A stretch of DNA of 64,000 nt from Bettongia penicillata ogilbyi (taxonomy: Eukaryota > Chordata > Mammalia > Diprotodontia > Potoroidae): assembly GCA_023548195.1 (NCBI GenBank), contig JAJHZJ010000754.1:1208501-1272500 (forward strand), read 5' to 3'. Both the position numbers and the translations under genes were made by a program. This document shows positions 22,293 to 35,000 of this stretch, piece after piece (the first letter of the stretch is position 1; every line of letters begins with the position of its first letter). Below the pieces are notes generated by a model that searched no databases, had not been told where the DNA came from, and saw nothing but the letters and a program-made list of their open reading frames with translations.

Positions 22293-23920
22293 AGATCAGT
22301 GGGGAGGGGCTGTGGAGTCAAATGAAGGGTAGTCTCTTGTTTTTGTTGTTTGAGTGTGGGAAGACCTGGGTGTGTTTATATAGAGGAGAGATGTTAAGAG
22401 ACTGAAGAAGAGAAGGAAATAGTCTTGCAGAGGCATTGGGAGGGCCAAGGATCAAGGACCCAGAGGGCTGGTCTTGGCCAGGGGATGGAGATTGGAATAA
22501 AGGAAGGTGCTTCAGGTTCTGACTGGTAGAGTAAGTGAGAGGAGGGGTCTCAGAATAGATTCTAACTTCCCAGGTGGGTAAGAGGCAAGGTTGACTTTGG
22601 ATAGGGCAGAGAGGGGAAGTCGATGTCTTGAGCTGCCCAGCCCCAGCCCCCTGCTCTTCTCCCTCCAGTATTTCTCTCTTTGTTATTTTTTGAGGTATCT
22701 TGTCCCATCCCCAGGACTCTTCGGTTTCGAAGCCTTCAGAAGAGAGCCAGTCCAATCTCCTTCCCGTGTGGTTTTCGGCTTCCGTTTGCCGTCTCAGTTG
22801 TGGACAAAATCAACTGGAGCCCAGGAAAGAGTGCTGTTGAATTTGAAGGCCAAAAGTCCGGGGTTCAAATATCCTAGCTTTGTTGCTGTGTGACCTTAGG
22901 CTAATTGTTTCGCCTCTGGACTTCATTTTCTGTTATTATCCGTCAAATGTGGGGGAGGGTTCAGATTCCGAGGCCTCTTTTGGGGCTAAGTCTCTGACCC
23001 TAGTCTACTTGCTTGTAATTTTTTTCCCTGTGTCTTTGGTTTTTATATTAGCTGTTTCTTGGCATCTCCCTCCCTTTCCCCACTTCTAGAGAACTTTTCC
23101 TCATAACAAAGAATAGAGGATGGGAAATGCTTCAGGGAAACTCCCAGGTGAGGAAGCTGTCTGCCAATGCTGGACTGCCCCTTCTTTTCCAGAGAACTGG
23201 CAGGGGAAGGCTCACCCAGATAATATGTGCCAAGGGTTCCTGACTGGCTGTCTTTTGCCTCTGCCACACTGTCTCTTGTATAAGGAATTGAAAAAAACAA
23301 TCCAAAACCCAATTCTGCAAAAAGTCTGTAATTCATCGGCCAAGTCTGACTATGCGTATCCATAAACACCCTCCTGCAGAGCAGGAATCCTTCCTTAATG
23401 AAGGATTCAGAAGGGCTGGAAATTGCTTCTTCTCTTACTTGAGTCCTCTTCAAGTTTATTCTGGTTCCTGGCCCTCTCCACACGCTGATACTGCCTCCAG
23501 AACCTTGTTTGGGTATCTAGGGGCCACATTTTTGAAAGGTCCCTGAAGGCCAGCTAAAGTCTTTCTGCGGATGGGGAAGGAGTTGTAGGAATCCTAGTCA
23601 GGACTGAAAGAATCTTAGTCTAACCTCATTTTAGAGGCAGAAACAGAGACTTATTCAAAGTCATACAGATAGTGCATCGTTCGAGGCAGGATTTGAACCC
23701 AAACTCCAGAGCTCAGTGTTCTGTCCACTGTGTCACATTTATGTCCTCTCCAGGAGTTCTCCTGGCCTTTGAAGAGGCCAGCTTGGAGATGATTGAGTCC
23801 TGTTGAGTGCTGAGGTCTTGTGATATCCTCTTCTCCATTCTGAGAGCCTAGTTCTGTGGGCAAAGGTTTGGTAATCATGGTGGGACATGGCCGAAGATGC
23901 CCAAGTCTCATCAGTGTTCA
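22293..23920. other. No gene seen; PHETA1 intron
   Basis: An antisense L2 piece at about 22,330-22,535, SINE-like tails at about 22,840-22,950 and 23,600-23,740, otherwise unassigned. No convincing exon. Confidence 0.45.
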
Positions 23921-23924
23921 GGTT

Positions 23925-24835
23925 TCAACAATATTCTTTGAATCCATTCCCTTCTCTCTTGCCTCACTGCCACAACCCTAGTCCAGGCTTTTGTTATCAT
24001 CCACTTAGACTAATTTTTAAAATGCGCCTGTGCTGTATGCCAGCTCCAATTTATCCCTCATGTGCCATCTTGCCAGAATAGTTTAATTCAGTTCCTGATT
24101 CCTCTGCTCCAAGATCTTTAGTGGGTCCCTCTTGCCTCTAAAGTAAAATTCAAATTTGTTTGCTTAGCATTCGAGGTCTTCTGCAACCTTTTGTCACCCT
24201 GCCTGTCTAACCTTTTCTTCTAACCTGGAAGTGTCGGGCCCCTGACCCCATCCTAAACACCCTGGGCAAATCACTTGTTCTGAAAAAAAGACCTTTGCAA
24301 AAGGCCACCACCTCTTGGCAGCCTTCCCAGATCTACTGGTGGGGAACTACTTTCTCTCTCTATGCCTCCTATAGTTCTTTGTTCTCTCTGATGTTTTTAT
24401 CGTCGATTGTTGTGTATCACATTTATCTGCATTGTACCACTTCTGTCTTCTTGATTATACGTGTCTTAAGGGCAGGGACCTTCTTATTCCTCAGACAAGA
24501 CACTCCATCCATCTCTAGCTCTGGGCATTCTCTCTGGCTGTCCTCCATTCCCAGGATGCCCTCCCTCCTCATCTCTGCCTCTGAGCTTCTCTAGCTTCTT
24601 TGAAGTCTCAGCTAAAAACCCCACCAGCTACAGGAAGCCTTTCCTGATTCCCTCATCTCTCCACAGTTATCTTCAGTTTATCCCACACATATATCTTGTC
24701 TGATGTTTAGATGTCTAGATGTTTATATGTTAGCACCTTCACATCTCTTAGACTGTGAGGTCCTTGAGAACAGGGATGAACTTTTGCTGTGCCAGGCACA
24801 AAGTAGGTGCTTAATAAATGCTTGCTGACTGACTG
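23925..24835 (+). mobile_element. L2 fragment with two 3' ends in series
   Basis: 'ccacaaccctagtccaggc' and 'attcgaggtcttctgcaacc' are L2 ORF-end blocks. Two L2 3'-end blocks follow, at about 24,300-24,480 ('gtcttaagggcagggac') and 24,600-24,835 ('ggtgcttaataaatgcttgc'). Confidence 0.75.
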
Positions 24836-25044
24836 CCACAGGTTCTAAGAGACAGGGTGAGGTGGGTGAGCATCTTAGGAATGAGGGAGAGGGTCCTGAA
24901 GGGGGAAAAAAAGCCAGGGTCCAGGAGTTGGACGGAGGCCAGTGTTGCTAGAACAGTTGAGTGTGGAGGAAAGTGAGGAGAAATTAAATCATAAAGGCAG
25001 ACTAGAACCAGATTTTGAAGGGGTTTAGATGCTAAGCAGAGGAG

Positions 25045-27836
25045 ATTGAATTTTTTTCCAGTTTATTTTAGTTTTCCACATTCATTTCCACAAGATTTTG
25101 AGTTCCAAATTTTCTCCCCATTTCTTCCCTCCCCCACCCCATGACATCATGCATTCTGATCCCCTCTTCCCCAATCTTCCCTCCCTTCTCTTATTCCCTT
25201 CCTCTTCTCTTTTCCTATAGATTAAACTAGATTTCTATATGCCATCGTCTGTGTATCTTATTTCCTCGGTGCGTGTAACAACAATTTTTAACATTCATTT
25301 TTTACAATTTTGAGTTCCAAATTCTCTCCCTTTCTCCATTTCCACTCACCCTCATTGAGAGGGCAAGCAATTTGATATAGGTTGTACATGTATAGTCATG
25401 CAAAACACTTCCATAACAGTCATGTCATGAAAGACTAGCTATATTTCCCTCCATCCTATCCTGCCGCCTGTTTATTCTATTTTCTTCTTTGATCCTATCC
25501 TTCCTCAAAAGTGTTTGCTTCTGATTACCCCTCCCCCAGTCTGCCATTCCTTCTGTTATCTGCCCCCCCATCTCCCTACTTATCCTCTTCCCACTACTTT
25601 CCTGTAGAGTAAGATCGATTTCCATACCCAGCTGAGTGTGTGTGTTATTCCCTCCTGAAGCCAAATCTGATGAGAATAAGGTTCACTCATTCTCTCTCAC
25701 CTCCCCCCTCTTCCCCTCCATTGTAAAAGCTTTTTCTTGTCTATTTTATGTAAATAATTTACCCCATTCTACCTCTCCTTTTCTTATTCTCTCAGTCCAT
25801 TCCTCTCTCTCACCACTTAATTTTATTTTTTATATATCATCCCTTTATATTCAATTCACCCTGTGCCTTCTGTCTATACATACTCCCTCCAACCACCCTA
25901 ATACTGAGAAAGGTCTCATGAGTTACAGCTATCATCTTTCCATGTGGGAATGTAAACAGTTCAACTTCAATAATTCCCTTATGATTTCTCTATCCTCTCT
26001 ACCTTTTCATGTTTCTCTTAAGTCTTGTATTTGAAAGTCAGTTTTTGACTTCTCAAGAATGCATTAAATTTCTCTCTGTCTTTGAATGTCAATTTTTCCT
26101 CCTCATTGATGACACTCAGTTTGTTAGGAGGTGATTCTTGGTTTTAATCTTAGCTCCATTGCCCTATGGAATATCATATTCCAAGCCCTCCGATCCTTTA
26201 ATGTAGAAGCTGCTAAATCTTGTGTTATCCAGATTGTTTTTCTACAATACTTGAATTGTTCCCTTCTGGCTACTTGCAAGATTTTCTCCTTGACTTAGGA
26301 ACTCTGGAATTTGGCTACAATGTTCCTAGGAGTTTCTCTTTTTCGATCTGTTTCAGGAGGTGATTGATGGATTCTTTCAATATTTATTTTGTCCTGTGGT
26401 TCTAAAATATTAGGGTAGTTTTCCATGATAATTTTTTGAAAAGTGGTGTCTAGGCTCTTTTTTTGATCCTAGCTTTCAGGTAGTCCAATAATTTTTAAAT
26501 TATCTCTCCTGGATCCCTTTTTCAGGTCAGTTGTATTTTTTGGTGAGCTTTTGGGCCTCCTTTTCCATTTGACCAACTCTGCTTTTTAAGGCATTCTTCT
26601 CCTCATTGGGTTTTTGGATTTCTTTTGCCATTTGATCTAGTCTGTTTTTTAAGATGTTATTTTCTTCAGTATTTTTGGCATCTCCTTTAGCAAACTATTG
26701 ACTTGTTTTTCATAATTTTCTTGCATCACTCTCATTTCTTTCCCCAGTTTTTCCTCTACTTCTTTTACTTGATTTTCAAAGCCTTTTTGAGCTCTTCCAT
26801 GGCCTGAGACCAAGTCATATTTTTCTTAGAGGCTTTTGAGGTAAAAGCTTTGATTTTGCTGTCTTCTTCCAAGTATATATTTTGATCATCTTTGTCACCA
26901 AAGTAATATTTTATAGTCTGAGGTTTTGTCTCCCGCTGTTTGCTCATTTTCCCTGTCAATTACTTGACTTTTTAACTCTTTGCTAAAGTAGGACTCTGCT
27001 TCCAGAGTGGAGAGCTCACTGTCCCAAGCTTCAGTGGTTGTGTACAGCTGTTTTCAGAGATAATTCTAAGGACTTGTAAATTTTGAGTGCTTCTAAGATG
27101 GCATGATCTAAAGAGAATGTGTTTACTCCTCTCCTGGCCTGTTGCTCTGGTCACCGAGTGACCACAAGCACTCTTTTCTGCCGTGGAACTGTGAGGAGGT
27201 TTCCTTCTCCACCACCACCACAAACTCCTGTACCAATGCTTCTCCTTACCCCAGGACTGCCACCCAGGACTACAACCAAGATCCAAGTATAGGCAGAGCA
27301 ACAGAATCCTACCTCAGTGCCAGCAAAGAGACCTTTGTAATAGCCTTCTGACCAGTTGTTCAATCCCTTTATAGTTTGTGGGTTGAGAGCCCTGGAAGCA
27401 GCCATTGCTGCTGCTGCTGCTGCCCCAGGGCTGGGACCAGACCATGCTCCTCTCTCACCTACATATGACAGACCTTTCCACCGACCTTCTAAGATGTCCT
27501 TGTCATTTGTGGGTTGAGAAGTCTGGAAACTGCCTCTGCTGCCAGTGATTCATTCCCTTGAGCCTGCTTTGGGTTTGTTGGGGCCTGGTCTGTGAGGTGC
27601 GGCCTATGCTGGACTGTGTTCTTCTCTTTGAATGGTGCAGCAGATCTTTCTTGTCAAACTTCCAGTTTATCTTGGGCTGGAAATTTGCTTCACTCTGTCT
27701 TTTTGTGGGTTCTACTGCTCTAGAATTTGTTTAGTCATTTTTTACAGGTGTCTGGAGGGGTTTGGAAGAGAGCTCAAGTGAGTCTTTGCTTTTACTCTGC
27801 CATCTTAGCTCCGCCCCACAGAAGTTCTTTTTTTTT
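25045..27836 (-). mobile_element. ORF1-only L1 (HAL1-like)
   Basis: A 2.8-kb minus-strand element with an L1-like 5' end: 'ggggcggagctaagatggca' at about 27,836-27,815, including the AAGATGGC motif bound by YY1 at L1 starts. A 5' UTR of about 0.9 kb and a decayed ORF1 follow. The end of ORF1 runs straight into a purine-rich 3' region that finishes 'ggaactcaaaat' and 'aataaactgg'. The same 3' tail ends the L1 at 53.9 kb, confirming family and end. No reverse-transcriptase or endonuclease sequence lies between ORF1 and the 3' region, which is the defining layout of half-L1 (HAL1) elements. An internal deletion of ORF2 after insertion would look the same. Confidence 0.7.
25960..26947 (-). pseudogene. 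L1 ORF1 protein remnant (RNA-binding chaperone)
   Basis: The start at 26,947 gives 'MSKQRETKPQ', then a charged segment and a Lys/Glu-rich stretch where the ORF1p coiled coil belongs. Further on, with frame changes, 'NLKIIGLPES' (RRM region) and 'KTIWITQDLAASTLKDRRAW' (C-terminal domain) can be read. In live L1s this protein trimerises and coats the element RNA. Several stops and frameshifts make this copy non-functional. Confidence 0.75.
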
Positions 27837-28029
27837 TGAGAGGCAGTAGTGAGCCATTGAAACTTCTTGAGGGAGTGGTCATTTTTTAAGTACTTGGTCC
27901 TTTCAGAGTCCTGGTTTCAGGGCTGGGCCTGGGAGCTGACCTTTCTTGGAATGTGTGCCTAAACCAAGCATAACCTAATTGGGAAACTTCTGGAGGTTGT
28001 GAGTTCCAGGAAAGACTGGCTGACCAGTC
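27837..28029. other. Short gap between repeats
   Basis: Begins with a T-run and an L2-like phrase ('gagccattgaaacttcttga'). No gene seen. Confidence 0.4.
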
Positions 28030-28545
28030 AGTCAACAAGGATGCTTACTATGAACCAGGCATTGCTAAGCCAGGGATACAGAGGAAGGTGGAAACATTGG
28101 CTGGTTCCTCTGTCCTAGGAAGGTCCATCCTAATGGGTAGGAGAGCAGGACAATAACTATATACCAGGTGAAGAAGATGTACAAAAGGAAGACCAGAGGG
28201 AAGGTGGTCACACTGGAAGGGTCCTAGAGTAAATCTTAAAGGAAGTTGGGCTGGGGAGGGGGGAGAAAGCAGAGATGAGGAGTGAGAGCACCCCAGGCGT
28301 AGGGAATGGCCAGAGACAATGTCCAGAGCCGAGAGATGGTGTGTCCTGTTTGGGGGCCAGCAGGATGGCCCCATGTCTTTAGATCAGAGTGTGCACAGAG
28401 CAGTGTTGAATAGTAACAAGACTGGAAAGTAGGGAAGGGTGGTACAGGCCAAGGAGAGTTACTATAGATTGGATCATGGAGATACAGGAGAGCCACCTGG
28501 GCTTCCCTTTGGGGAGGAATGTCAGAGTGGCTGCACTGTCATCAT
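28030..28545 (-). mobile_element. L2 fragment
   Basis: 'gcttactatgaaccaggca', 'agagcaccccaggcgtaggg' and 'cagagccgagagatgg' are antisense L2. Confidence 0.7.
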
Positions 28546-28919
28546 GCTGGTGGAGGGATAGATTTTATTTAATGAGCTTTGATTTTCTAATCGGGTGAGA
28601 TAAGTTTTATATTCAAGTAAATATGATTTGGCTAGAGAAAACAAGAGGGGGAGCAGGAAACTCCACTCCAAGAGCAGGGGGAGAGCCTTTGGGGGAGGGG
28701 GTACCCATCTGGGAGGTTCCATGAAAGATGTGGTGGGGACTTGGGTCATTAGCAAGCATTTAGTAAGCACCCGCTGTTTGCCAAGCTCTAGAATAGGAGT
28801 TGGGGCTACAAGAGAAAAAAGAAAAGAAAAATAGTTACCTTCAAGGAACTCACATTCCATCAGGAGAATGAGATAGGGACACCTCCAAATGTTTGCAAAA
28901 TAAGAGGAGCTAGCATTTA

Positions 28920-29330
28920 TAGAACACTATTAGGATATATTTATACCATATTACATCCTATTATGTATTTATCATATTATATTATTACACAGCTGTACAT
29001 TAAATAAATTATATATTAAATAAATTAGTTTATAATATTATGCAGTAAATATATATGCTCTATATGATAAATAATACATATGATCCAATATTATATCATC
29101 ATGTTATATGTTTAGCATACTAGTATTACAATGCACTTATATTATGTATTACATTGTATTAGATATTTATTACATGTTACATATTATATCATTGGTATAT
29201 TATTGGATATGCATATTGTATATATCATATTACATATTATGTTACATCATATTTTAAATTTATTCTATTATATATTTATTACATTATACTATTACACATT
29301 TATTATATATTTCTATCTAAATGCTTAACA
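28920..29330. repeat. AT-rich simple-sequence region
   Basis: About 400 bases of mixed ATT/TATA runs ('attatgtattacattgta'). A 65-codon frame here is low-complexity. Confidence 0.85.
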
Positions 29331-30344
29331 TGTATTAACTCATTTGATCCGTATAATAATTCTGGGAGATGAGGTCCTATTATCCCCATTTTAAAGATGA
29401 GGAAGCTGAGGGTGTTTAAATGACTTGGCCGGGGTTATCTAGCTTAGAAGAACAGTATTGCATCACTGAGGTAATTTTATGGGGAACCTGGAGGGGATCA
29501 GGGTGGGGGGTTATCTGGAAGGCCCTGGCCCTTGAGGGCTGCTTGAGCTGAGCTTTGGGCCCGAGGTGAGGAAGGAGTGCATTGCAGACCAGGGGCAGGG
29601 AGCTGGAACGTCCTCTTTAGAAGGAGCTGGTAGAATTCTGGCTCTGGCTTCTCAGGAGTCTAGAATTGGGTTGGCCCCCTCCAGGGAGGGATGGGTACTG
29701 AAGGGGAGGGGCTCAGTAAGTGACAGGAAGAGGTCTGGCAGGAGGCATGTTTAATTTACCCAGGAGAGCCATACTTGACCCCTTGCCTCCCTCCCCTTTC
29801 CTTTCCTGGGTGGGTAGAAGGAGGTTTCAGCCACCTCATTCTAAAAGGCTCACTTTGCCTTCTCTTTGCTCCAGATGAATGCTCAGGGCTAAAATGTGTG
29901 TGTCTCAGATGATCAAGGAAGGAGAAAGCCAGCTGGCTGACCAACTGGTAGGCTCCCAGGAGGGCAGGCAGCCATTGGGGACAAGTGGCTTTGCCCTGGG
30001 AGGCCCTTGCCAGGAGTAGAGCATTCATGGGAAGGAGAGACAGGGCTGTCCCTTCTCCTGGCTCCCTCGGGCTCTGTCCCAGGCTCTCCTGGTGACCTTG
30101 GGCCTCTGCGCTTCCTTGGGCAGAGATACGTCGACTCGTCTTTGTCCTTGCCTGCAGTTGGGGCAGGAAATGGGTCTGGCCACAGGTTTGTGAGTCAGCT
30201 CCATTAGTAGTTCCTAGGAATTCCTGCATTTCCAGGCATTGGCAGCATCCTGATCTGACCCACAACCAAGCTTAGCTTACATGAAGGGTCTCTTCTCCAA
30301 CCTTCTAGAATTCCCTGTGGGGTTGGAAAAAGGGGTTGTTTTTG
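29331..30344. other. No gene seen; PHETA1 intron
   Basis: A minus-oriented MIR-like scrap at about 29,340-29,450, then about 800 bases of G-rich unique sequence with open frames but no matching splice sites or recognisable peptide. Confidence 0.45.
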
Positions 30345-30540
30345 TTGAGTCTTTGTGATTTGGCAGAAGTACTGGAGAGGTTTACTATTTCCTTCTCCAG
30401 CTCATTTTACAGGTAGAGAAACTGAGGCAAACAGGCTAAATGACTTGGCCAGAGTCACTTAGCTACGAAGTGTCTGAGGCTGGATTTGTACTCAGGAAGA
30501 TGAGTCTTCCTGTTCCAAGCCTAGTGCTCTGTGCACTGCC
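30345..30540 (-). mobile_element. Marsupial SINE with RTE-type tail
   Basis: 'actggagaggtttactattt', 'gagaaactgaggcaaacag' and 'agtcacttagctacgaagtg' in minus orientation. Confidence 0.75.
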
Positions 30541-30584
30541 CTTGAAAAGGGGGGAATATACCATAAAGGGTGTTCCCTCTCTTG

Positions 30585-30785
30585 GGAGTTAGTGGAAAGA
30601 ACACTGGATTTAGAGACAGAAGACCTGGGTACAAATCCTGGCTCTACTACTTAGTACCTGTGTGACCCTCGGAGTCACTTAACTATGCCTCAGTGTCTTC
30701 ATTTGTCTTTATTTGTAAAAATAAGGAGGCTGGATTAGTAAGCCTCTGAGGTCCCTTTCAAATCTTGGATCTTCCAAGTTATAAA
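30585..30785 (+). mobile_element. MIR-like SINE
   Basis: 'agacctgggtacaaatcctg', 'gagtcacttaactatgcc' and the tail 'ctctgaggtccctttcaaat'. This last motif resembles the seed of the 33-bp arrays. Confidence 0.75.
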
Positions 30786-31285
30786 GGGACAGTTAGGAGA
30801 GGAATGGTCTGCCTTGGGATGGGGCAGGTTGGTGGTTTTTCTCATCGTGAAAAATGGAGCTAATATGTCAGTCACTTTTTGCCTTTCTTGCTCTCCCCAG
30901 GGCTTAGCTCAGTGCCTGGCACATAATCAGAACTTTAAAGGTACTTGAATTCTTTGCAGACCTTTAGGCCAAATGGCCATGGGAATAGCTGTCTTCATGC
31001 TTCAAGGATCCTCTGGTTTGTCCCTCTGGGCTATCCCTTCCAATGTAGATGGTGCCCCCTCTAGAACTTAGCCAGTGGTCTACAAGAATCATCCTCAGGG
31101 TCTGTGCCTCACACATAGTAGGCACTTAATGAATACTTGTTGACTTGACCTGATTTGAGTTGGTCAATCCAGAACAGACTCCCAATCTTGTGCTGTGGCC
31201 AGCAGACTGACCACACCTCTCTCACATTTTACAGACCCCAGAGACTCTTTTTTCTCTTCTCTCCCCTCTCAGGTTCCTAGCCACC

Positions 31286-32017
31286 ATGAAGCTGAACGAG
31301 CGCAGCCTGGCCTTCTATGCCACCTGTGACTCGCCGGCAGACAACACAGGCTTCCTGTATAAGAAGGGTGAGCGCCACACAGCCTACCATAGACGTTGGT
31401 TTGTGCTCAAGGGGAACATGCTGTTCTACTTTGAGGACCGCGATAGCCGGGAACCTGTGGGCGTCATCATCTTGGAGGGGTGCACAGTGGAGCTGTGTGA
31501 AGCCACCGAGGAGTTCGCCTTTGCCATCCGCTTTGCTGGATCCCGCTCGCGCACGTACATTCTGGCGGCTGACAGTCAGCCAGCCATGGAGGCCTGGGTC
31601 AAGGCCCTGTCCCGAGCCAGCTTCGACTACATGCGGTTGGTTGTGCGCGAGCTGGAGCAGCAGCTGGAACAGATGCGGTCGGGGGGCAGGCGGAAGATCG
31701 AGCCTCTGGTCCCCCCACGGCGGGAGCGCTCTCTGCCCTCAAGTGGCCCCAAGGAGAACGGCTGTGCCGTGTGGAATCAGGAGTCACCCAGCCTGCCCAA
31801 CGGGACCCTCCCCAGGACTAGCCACGAGGGGGCTCCGAGACCCCCCCCACTCCCACCTCGTCGGAAGCCCTCCCTGGGCAACAGCCCCGTCCCCCTGCTG
31901 GTCCCTGAGACTCCTTTCACCCCATGCACAACCACCTTCTCTCAGCTTCATGACTGGTACGGCCAGGAGATTCTGGCTCTGAGGCGTGAGTGGCTGGAGA
32001 GCCGAGGCCAGCTGTGA
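31286..32017 (+). CDS. PHETA1: Sesquipedalian-1 / PHETA1, endosomal PH-domain adaptor
   Basis: A single coding exon of 243 codons. The start is in a strong Kozak context (gccaccATGa), 13 bases after a splice acceptor (pyrimidine tract then AG at 31,271-31,272), as expected for a 5'-non-coding/coding junction. The N-terminus [11 protein letters not shown] is the family signature. A PH domain covers about residues 19-109 ([35 protein letters not shown], and a final helix [12 protein letters not shown]). A short amphipathic helix ([10 protein letters not shown]) follows at 121-130. Then comes a Pro/Arg-rich linker with a possible SH3 ligand ([12 protein letters not shown], 185-194). The C-terminal F&H-type motif (F218, H222, YG 225-226) is the site that in this family binds the inositol 5-phosphatases OCRL and INPP5B. 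The family acts in endosome-to-TGN and recycling traffic. The sequence fits PHETA1 rather than PHETA2: the FLYKKG segment has no insertion. Slightly shorter than human; the linker differs most. Intact, no frameshift. Confidence 0.96.
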   Translation: MKLNERSLAFYATCDSPADNTGFLYKKGERHTAYHRRWFVLKGNMLFYFEDRDSREPVGVIILEGCTVELCEATEEFAFAIRFAGSRSRTYILAADSQPAMEAWVKALSRASFDYMRLVVRELEQQLEQMRSGGRRKIEPLVPPRRERSLPSSGPKENGCAVWNQESPSLPNGTLPRTSHEGAPRPPPLPPRRKPSLGNSPVPLLVPETPFTPCTTTFSQLHDWYGQEILALRREWLESRGQL

Positions 32018-35000
32018 TCCAGCCAGTGGAAAGCTGGGGGATGTGGGGCTGGAAAATGTTGGATCATCTAGACCCACGGTTCACATAGGGGGAAGAAATG
32101 TCCACTGCTGGAAAGTCCCTAACCTGAGGCTTCCAGTGAGGGGCTCGCTCATGGTCATCCAGATGGAAACATCCCTTTTTCCCCTCTGACTCACACTTAG
32201 TCCATTGACTGTTGATCCTGGCACTGGGCAGAGGGCATCTGATTCCATGCAGGAGCCTGCAAGACCTGTCCTGTCAGGGTAGGGTGGATGTCCAGGTCAT
32301 CCACCCAGCCCTGACCCTGCTGGTCCAGAGTGTAGGAGGGTTGGGCTTTGTACATGGTTTGTGGCTGACTCCAGAGCTGAGCTGGCATCAGGCCTGGAGC
32401 CCCTTTTGTAGCCTCTCCTGGGCAACCTCCTTCTAGAGTAGGGGAAGTGAGGAGGGAGGTCACGTCCCCAGGACCCTACTCAAATGGTACAATGTGTGTG
32501 TCTGTGTCTGTTTGTGTGTCTTCCCTGTATCAAGTGCATTGTCTTTTACAAAGCATCCTTTTTCTCCTCACCACTCCCAAGGGCCAGGTTTACTGGTTTA
32601 CTTTACCCATCTTCCAGTATGTCAGGAATCTGGGATGTCCTTGGTAATAGGTGCTCCCTTCACCCACACAGATAGCAACCCGCCTTTGCTCCTTAGGTCG
32701 TCTGAGGAGTTGTTGCGACCCCCCCTAAATGGGCCACCTCCCATCCTCTCTCAACATCATCAGGAAAATAGTTCTGTCACTGGGCTCCTCCCTCAGCCCA
32801 TTTTACTGATGTTAAAACTGAGGCTCAGAGAGGAGAAGTGACCAGAACTAGAAGGGACCTTTGACATCACCTAGTCCAAGCTCCCCATTTTCCATGTGGC
32901 AGGGCTGTAGTCCTTGTTAGCTCACATTTCTCTGAGGCCTTAACGTTTGCTGAGTGCTTACATACATTATCATTTGATTCTCACTGCCACCTGGTGAGGT
33001 AGGTGCTATTGTTTGACTCATTTTACAGATGAGGAAACTGAGGCCTGTAGTGGTGGCATGACTCACCAGGATTGTACAGCTAACAGGTATCTGAGGTGGG
33101 CTCTGCAGCCAGACCCCCACTCTCTTACTCCGTTGTGCACCTGGTCCAAGGTTATAAGTAGCAGAGACAGGAGACAAGTCATGCTTTCCTGACTTCCAGG
33201 TCCATGGTCATTTGGTGCCTCAGTTGTCCTCCCTCAGTTCTGTGCCTGTTCTGTTTAAGCTGGTTTTTTTCAGATCTAAGACCAGTGAGAGGGCACAGTG
33301 AATGTCTGGGGAGGTGCCAGCAGCCTGAGCTGGTCTGTAACAGGGTCAGGTTTCTGAGGAGGGGGATCCCTGCTCCTTGACTTAAGAGCACAGTTCTTTC
33401 ATGTGTTCAAAGGGATTTCTATTTCTTCAGCCTTCCCTGGAGAGACTGTCAGTGGTCTAATGTGGAGGGAGTGAACCTGGCCTTGGGAGCTAGAAAGATC
33501 TGAATTCAAATCCTGACACACCAACAAATCACTTCACTTTCTCAGTGCCTTCAGGTAATCCTCTGATTCCGTGTCACAGACTTCCAGAACTGGGGGACAT
33601 TTCTGCACTGGGAGTTCCCTGTACTGACCAAGTCACTGGACCTAACCCCATCACCCCCCACAAAAACCCTACTCTCCTTCAGACCTTGGTGGTCACATTG
33701 CTTTTACCTCCCCTCCCAGTCCTCTGAAAGAATGCCCAGGGAGAACCCTGACCCGGGCCCTCAGTCCCTAGCTGGTCCAGGCATCCCTCTCCCCCACCCC
33801 TGCCCCGGTTTGCTGCAGGACCATGCTGGGTCCTACCATCAGCCTCCTGCCTCCAAATCCAGGGATCGTCTCACCCACATCCTGCTGCCAATCAAACAGT
33901 CCTCAATCATGAATGGGGCACCTATTCTGTGCCCACCACTGACCTTGGTTTGGGGGCTACAGGAGCGGCACAATTCCTGAACTCTTGTCTTTGCTTCTCC
34001 AGATCAAAAATGGCAGGAGTCTAGTTCAAAATTGTCCTTGGGAGGCATCATGGGTAAGGGGATGGAGGAACCAGGAAGACCTGGGGGCCCAGGACAGCTT
34101 TCTAAGACTTAGGAGTTGCAGTGGTGGAAGGATAGCCCTCACCAGTAAAATTTCAGGTCTAGTCCAAAAAAAAAATTCAAGATTTAGGACTGCGTTGTGA
34201 GTAGACGCTGACTTCCTGAGCTAGCCCCAGGAGCTCCCCTTTCTTGGAATGTTTTCTTGGAGGCAGTGAGTTCTCTGCCAGTGGCACAATTCAAGGAGAG
34301 GTCAGACAATCATTGGTTGGGTATGGCATTGGAGGATTCTTGGTCAGTATTCTTGGGTCCAGCTCCCATGCTGAGTGGATGAATTCCAGCCATTGTTCCC
34401 AGAGCCATGGAATTCAGGGGTGGGGGGTATTTGTTGTCTTCAAATGAGCTGGAAGAGATCTTAGAGGCCATTACCTCCAACCCCCTCATTTTACAGAAGA
34501 GGAAACTGAGGCAGGCAGCAATGAAGTGACTTTCCCAGAGTCACATGGCTAAGTGTCTGAGGTAGGATTTGAACTCAAGATTTCCTGACTCCAAGTCCTA
34601 GCTTGACACCTCATTCAAGAGATGCTAGGTGTGACAACCCCCATGGACCAGGGTTTGGGGGAAGGTACTGTAAGATGCTGGATGCTGTCTCCTCCCATGA
34701 CCTAGTGACATGTTTCTAGTTCTTATCATGTGGCATGTTTCTTGTGTGGGTAAGTGGGTTGGTAGGGTGGGACTCCTATCAGGACAGAGAGGGAGAGACC
34801 ATGTGGTGAATGAAGAAGGACCTGTTTGTCCCCATTCCAGGCTTGCCTGTAGAAATCTTCAGGGTTGCCTGGCTCTCCACCATCTCACTGCTGGCCTGGT
34901 GGGTATGGGGTGGGGCTTGGATTAAAGTTTTTTTTAAAAGAATTTAGGACTTTCCCAGGTACTGTGTGATTTGTGGGATGTCTTCCCTCTCTGGGCCATA

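Noticed and set aside
21671..22325. Arg/Glu and Ser/Leu frames of over 200 codons
   Set aside because: Direct translation of the GA microsatellite.
31317..31982. 221-codon second frame inside the PHETA1 exon
   Set aside because: Shadow frame in GC-rich coding DNA. The PHETA1 frame has all the domain motifs.
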